From positions 1 through 8,297 of the forward strand of contig JAISRS010000138.1 in assembly GCA_031273485.1 (NCBI GenBank): DNA of 8,297 nucleotides, read 5' to 3'. Each line of letters starts with the position of its first letter. Position 1 is the first letter of the stretch. The position numbers were made by a program, and so were the translations under genes. Below are positions 5,891 through 8,297 of this stretch, piece by piece. This DNA is from Prevotellaceae bacterium. Its GTDB lineage: Bacteria; Bacteroidota; Bacteroidia; Bacteroidales; UBA932. Below the pieces are notes generated by a model that searched no databases, was not told the origin of the DNA, and saw only the letters and a list, made by a program, of their open reading frames with translations.

Positions 5891-6529
5891 ATGGATTTAT
5901 CTCAAATCAATATTTATCGTATGACACATATTGAGAATATCCCTCATATCCTTCAATATGGGATTACTCATAGGAATTCGCCCAATGCAAATCCCGATTA
6001 CGTTACTGTTGGAGATAAAAGTTTGATTGACAAAAGGAACACGAAACAAGTATCTATAGAGAATGACGGCACAATTGTTTTAGGTGATTTCATTCCTTTT
6101 TATTTTGGTGTACGGATGCCCATGCTGTATGTAATATAACATGGCGGCAATTTTGTTGAACGGGCGACGCCTCCAAAGGATATAGTGTATCTGGTTTGTA
6201 AAATAAGCGACATTGTATCATCCGGAAACACCTACTGTTTTTCGGACAGGCATGCAACAGATTCTTTTTCGTCTTTCCATGACGGTTCCGATATACAAAA
6301 ACTGCCGGATACTATTGATTGAAATGCAATTAAAGCCCACTATTGGTCAGGAGAGAAAAATTTAATTCTCAAATGCAAAAAACAGGCGGAATTTTTAGTT
6401 TCCGGTGATATTCATCCGAAATATTTGTATCGGTTTGAATGTTACAGCGAAGAAGCAAAAGAAAGATTAACGGCAATGGGAATTGAAGCTGAAAAAATAA
6501 AAGTAGCGCCCGAAAATTATTATTATTAA
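5891..6529 (+). pseudogene. darT: DarT DNA ADP-ribosyltransferase toxin, broken by two nonsense codons
   Basis: The frame starts like a normal DarT (DUF4433): INIYRMTHIENIPHIL with His13, then DKRNTKQVSI, then PFYFGVRMPMLYVI. It stops at TAA 6137-6139 (codon 83), exactly where relatives typically have Gln in a YVIQHGGN-like motif. The same frame continues with HGGNFVERATPPKDIVYL, stops again at TGA 6320-6322 (codon 144) where Trp is expected in an IDWNAIKA-like motif, and goes on through KKQAEFLV, whose Glu167 matches the catalytic glutamate, to TAA 6527-6529. Intact DarT attaches ADP-ribose to thymidine in single-stranded DNA and acts in phage defence. Both breaks fit single transitions (CAA to TAA, TGG to TGA). 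The 82-residue product lacks the catalytic Glu and should be inactive. It is followed by darG 24 nt later. Confidence 0.88.
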
Positions 6530-6549
6530 AAAATGTAGAAAAAATGTAG
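6528..6549 (+). repeat. Tandem 11-bp repeat containing two ATG-TAG start-stop elements
   Basis: AAAAAATGTAG occurs twice back to back (6528-6538 and 6539-6549) between the end of darT and the darG ATG at 6554. Each unit contains ATG followed at once by TAG. They could hold or recycle ribosomes before darG, or may simply be a duplicated A-rich leader. Confidence 0.6.
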
Positions 6550-6553
6550 AAAT

Positions 6554-7612
6554 ATGATACGGTATATAACAGGAAATATTTTGGAAAGCCCTGCACAGGC
6601 ATTGGTCAATACAGTCAATACGGCAGGTGTGATGGGTAAAGGTATTGCTTTACAATTCAAAAAAGCGTATCCCACAAATTTTAAAGCCTACAGTGAAGCC
6701 TGCAAAAGAAAAGAAATCAAAATCGGGAAATTATTTGTTACTCAGGACAGCAATTTAAGTTCGGGAGATAAAATCATCATTAATTTCCCTACAAAAAAAG
6801 ATTGGAGAAAACCGTCCGAATACAGTTTTATTGAAGAAGGATTAAACGATTTCGTCAGGGTGATTGAGAAATATAAACTGACAAGTATTGCGATCCCTCC
6901 GCTTGGAGCAGGAAACGGAGGACTGGAATGTGAAAAAGTAAAGCGGATGATTGAACGGAAATTAGCTCCGCTTAACGTTGAAATTTATGTATATGAACCA
7001 ACTGCTCATATCAAAGAATGTCTAAAAAAGGAACGTGTGAAACTTACCGAAGGAAGAGCCTTGCTGCTCTATGTTCTCTATGACTTGGTCGGAAACGGTG
7101 AATATGTTTCCGAATTTTCGAGCGAAAAAGTGTGTTATTTTCTACAAAAATTCGGCGCTGCGAAATATTTGAAACTCAATTTTCAACCTCAATTTTATGG
7201 TCCCTATTCCGGCAAAGTGCGATATGTCTTAAATGCTCTGAACGGAAGTTATATCATGGGTTACAGCGGTATGGATAAAAAACCGTTTGCCCCTTTATCT
7301 ATCGTTGCAGACGGATATGAAACCGTAAAAAATTATACGGAAACCAATCCGGAACTGCATACGATTGCAAATGATACGATAAAATTCTTAACGGGCTTTT
7401 ATTCCGATTTCGCGCTGGAACTGTTATCTTCCGTGGACTATCTAATCGAACAAAATAATACGTTTGACAAGCAAATCATATCTCAAAAATTAAGTGAATG
7501 GAATGACAGAAAAAGCGATGTGTTCTCCAATCCTAAATATATTGATATATCGGTTGATCATATACGGAATCTTGCAAGATGTGCAAGAGGTTGCATGGAA
7601 AGCGCTCAATGA
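6554..7612 (+). CDS. darG: DarG macrodomain antitoxin (DNA ADP-ribosylglycohydrolase)
   Basis: A 352-residue protein of the usual DarG length, with no break. The N-terminal macrodomain (about 1-155) has the ADP-ribose-binding NTVNTAGVMGKGIALQF (19-35), NFPTKKDWR (77-85, Lys81 at the place of the catalytic lysine known from DarG) and IPPLGAGNGG (114-123). The C-terminal region (about 160-352, with ALLLYVLYDLVGNGEYVSEF and QFYGPYSGKVRYVL) matches the DarG domain that binds and blocks DarT. The protein removes ADP-ribose from thymidine in DNA and also neutralises the toxin directly. It lies 24 nt after the broken darT and should be read from the copy B promoter. With its toxin dead, it may serve as an antidote against other DarT enzymes, or be on its way to loss. 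Confidence 0.93.
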   Translation: MIRYITGNILESPAQALVNTVNTAGVMGKGIALQFKKAYPTNFKAYSEACKRKEIKIGKLFVTQDSNLSSGDKIIINFPTKKDWRKPSEYSFIEEGLNDFVRVIEKYKLTSIAIPPLGAGNGGLECEKVKRMIERKLAPLNVEIYVYEPTAHIKECLKKERVKLTEGRALLLYVLYDLVGNGEYVSEFSSEKVCYFLQKFGAAKYLKLNFQPQFYGPYSGKVRYVLNALNGSYIMGYSGMDKKPFAPLSIVADGYETVKNYTETNPELHTIANDTIKFLTGFYSDFALELLSSVDYLIEQNNTFDKQIISQKLSEWNDRKSDVFSNPKYIDISVDHIRNLARCARGCMESAQ

Positions 7613-7690
7613 CACAGATTATAAAGATTTACGCAGATAAATAAAAATCTGCGTAAATCTGTTAAATCTGCGTTATCTGCGTGCTAAATT
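7613..7690. repeat. Hairpin and ATCTG direct repeats between convergent genes, possible bidirectional terminator
   Basis: Arms 7625-7638 (AGATTTACGCAGAT) and 7647-7660 are perfectly complementary over 14 bp with an 8-nt A-rich loop. The motif ATCTG then recurs at 7647, 7657, 7666 and 7675, spaced 9-10 nt. There is no T-run right after the stem, so classical terminator form is incomplete, but the position 12 nt after darG and before the convergent GH116 gene fits a terminator. The unit also resembles intergenic ATCTGCG-type repeats that I recall from Bacteroidota genomes. Confidence 0.6.
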
Positions 7691-7721
7691 ACTTAAGACA
7701 GCATCTCACTCTTGACTGTCC

Positions 7722-8297
7722 TCAAAACCCGAACTCCAGCACAAGCCGTTCTCCGGCTTTCACAACGATGCGGTTCGGCAGAGCGACCGACACCGCGACG
7801 CCTTTTTGCTCCCGTTTTGCGGAAACGGTTTGACCGTCGAGCGATACGCCTGCCGATTTCACCCTTTTACCTTTGGGCGCATCCACGGAGAAACTGCTTA
7901 GCTGCACCTGTCCGTATTTGGGTTCCAGCACGCACGTCATCGTGTTGCCCGACAGGGTCTGCGTATAGCTGCCCCACCCTTCCGCCGCCGTGAAAGGCGC
8001 TTTGAAATTTTCGGCATTCCATTTGGGCGCAAAACGCAAGAATCCTTTCGGACCGTGGTATTCAAAACCGCAGGCGGTGATAAATGCGCCGTAGCTTGCC
8101 ATGGCGCGCGCATAGTGGTCGCTGCATTCTATTTCGTTGTACGGATTGCGTTTTGCCGCATGGTAGCGGTCGTGGATGGAGCGCACCAGCACAAGTCCTT
8201 CGTCCGTCATGCCTTCGGCAATCATGTGCGAGGCGACCTCGTACTCGAATCCGCTCATACATTCGTGGAAATAACCCAGCTGCCACGACTGGTTATC
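7722..8297 (-). CDS. C-terminal part of a GH116-type glycosidase (GBA2-like, DUF608 family)
   Basis: On the minus strand the frame is open from the right window edge (8297) to TGA at 7724-7722, giving 191 residues. No start is present, because the frame continues upstream of the ATG at 8258 as DNQSWQLGYFHEC, so the gene is partial. The segment CMSGFEYEVASHMIAEGM, followed by HDRYHAAKRNPYNEIECSDH and YARAMASYGAF, is typical of the catalytic (alpha/alpha)6 domain of GH116 beta-glucosidase/beta-xylosidase-like enzymes. The last part (about 105-191) is a beta-rich tail. The GC content is clearly higher than in the defence genes, suggesting resident chromosomal sequence. It converges on darG. Exact substrate cannot be stated. 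Confidence 0.8.
   Translation of the reverse strand, partial: DNQSWQLGYFHECMSGFEYEVASHMIAEGMTDEGLVLVRSIHDRYHAAKRNPYNEIECSDHYARAMASYGAFITACGFEYHGPKGFLRFAPKWNAENFKAPFTAAEGWGSYTQTLSGNTMTCVLEPKYGQVQLSSFSVDAPKGKRVKSAGVSLDGQTVSAKREQKGVAVSVALPNRIVVKAGERLVLEFGF

Noticed and set aside
5891..6529. Stop codon reassignment or readthrough in darT (TAA as Gln, TGA as Trp).
   Set aside because: Other genes in the window use TAA, TGA and TAG as ordinary stops, and no recoding structure was seen. Two independent nonsense mutations are simpler.
7613..7690. CRISPR array.
   Set aside because: The ATCTG units are 5-9 nt long with no unique spacers of regular length, and no cas genes are present.
7712..7993. Plus-strand ORF of 93 codons rich in Arg and Pro.
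   Set aside because: It is antisense to the GH116 gene and has a composition typical of the shadow of a GC-rich gene.

Overview
The window looks like a piece of a Bacteroidota (Bacteroidales-like) chromosome carrying a small, partly decayed defence island. The main reasons are promoter elements of the Bacteroidota type (TTTG, about 21-22 nt, then TAnnTTTG), generally weak Shine-Dalgarno sequences, an AT-rich accessory region, and a GC-richer glycoside hydrolase gene at the right edge. The assignment rests on motifs and composition only.

Left part (1-897): the last 56 codons of an unidentified gene overlap by 8 nt the start of an HNH endonuclease with an extra zinc-ribbon-like cysteine cluster. 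This looks like the end of a type II restriction-modification operon. A repeat of about 220 bp follows (926-1145). It contains a promoter and a tiny ORF whose stop overlaps the start of an OLD-like AAA ATPase/TOPRIM-like gene (1186-2898).

Middle (2899-5620): a short spacer with a C9 tract and a promoter precedes an internally deleted DNA methyltransferase relic (3152-3574). Next is a full-length DUF262/DUF1524 (GmrSD-type) nuclease gene (3593-5284), then the C-terminal relic of what looks like a DUF2326 protein (about 5290-5526), and a possible second relic in another frame (5480-5620).

Right part (5632-7612): a second copy of the promoter/tiny-ORF repeat stands before a DarTG toxin-antitoxin pair. 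The toxin gene darT is broken by two in-frame nonsense codons. The antitoxin gene darG appears intact. Two tandem ATG-TAG start-stop elements sit just before darG. A hairpin with short direct repeats (7613-7690) separates darG from the convergent 3' end of a GC-rich GH116-type glycosidase gene (minus strand), which probably marks the island edge.

The most unusual signal is the duplicated promoter plus 34-38-codon leader ORF cassette, placed so that the tiny ORF abuts (2 nt gap) or overlaps (ATGA) the start of two unrelated defence genes. The second most unusual is the toxin-dead, antitoxin-intact darTG locus. Together with three other gene relics, the window reads as a recombination-prone defence locus in which modules are exchanged and eroded.
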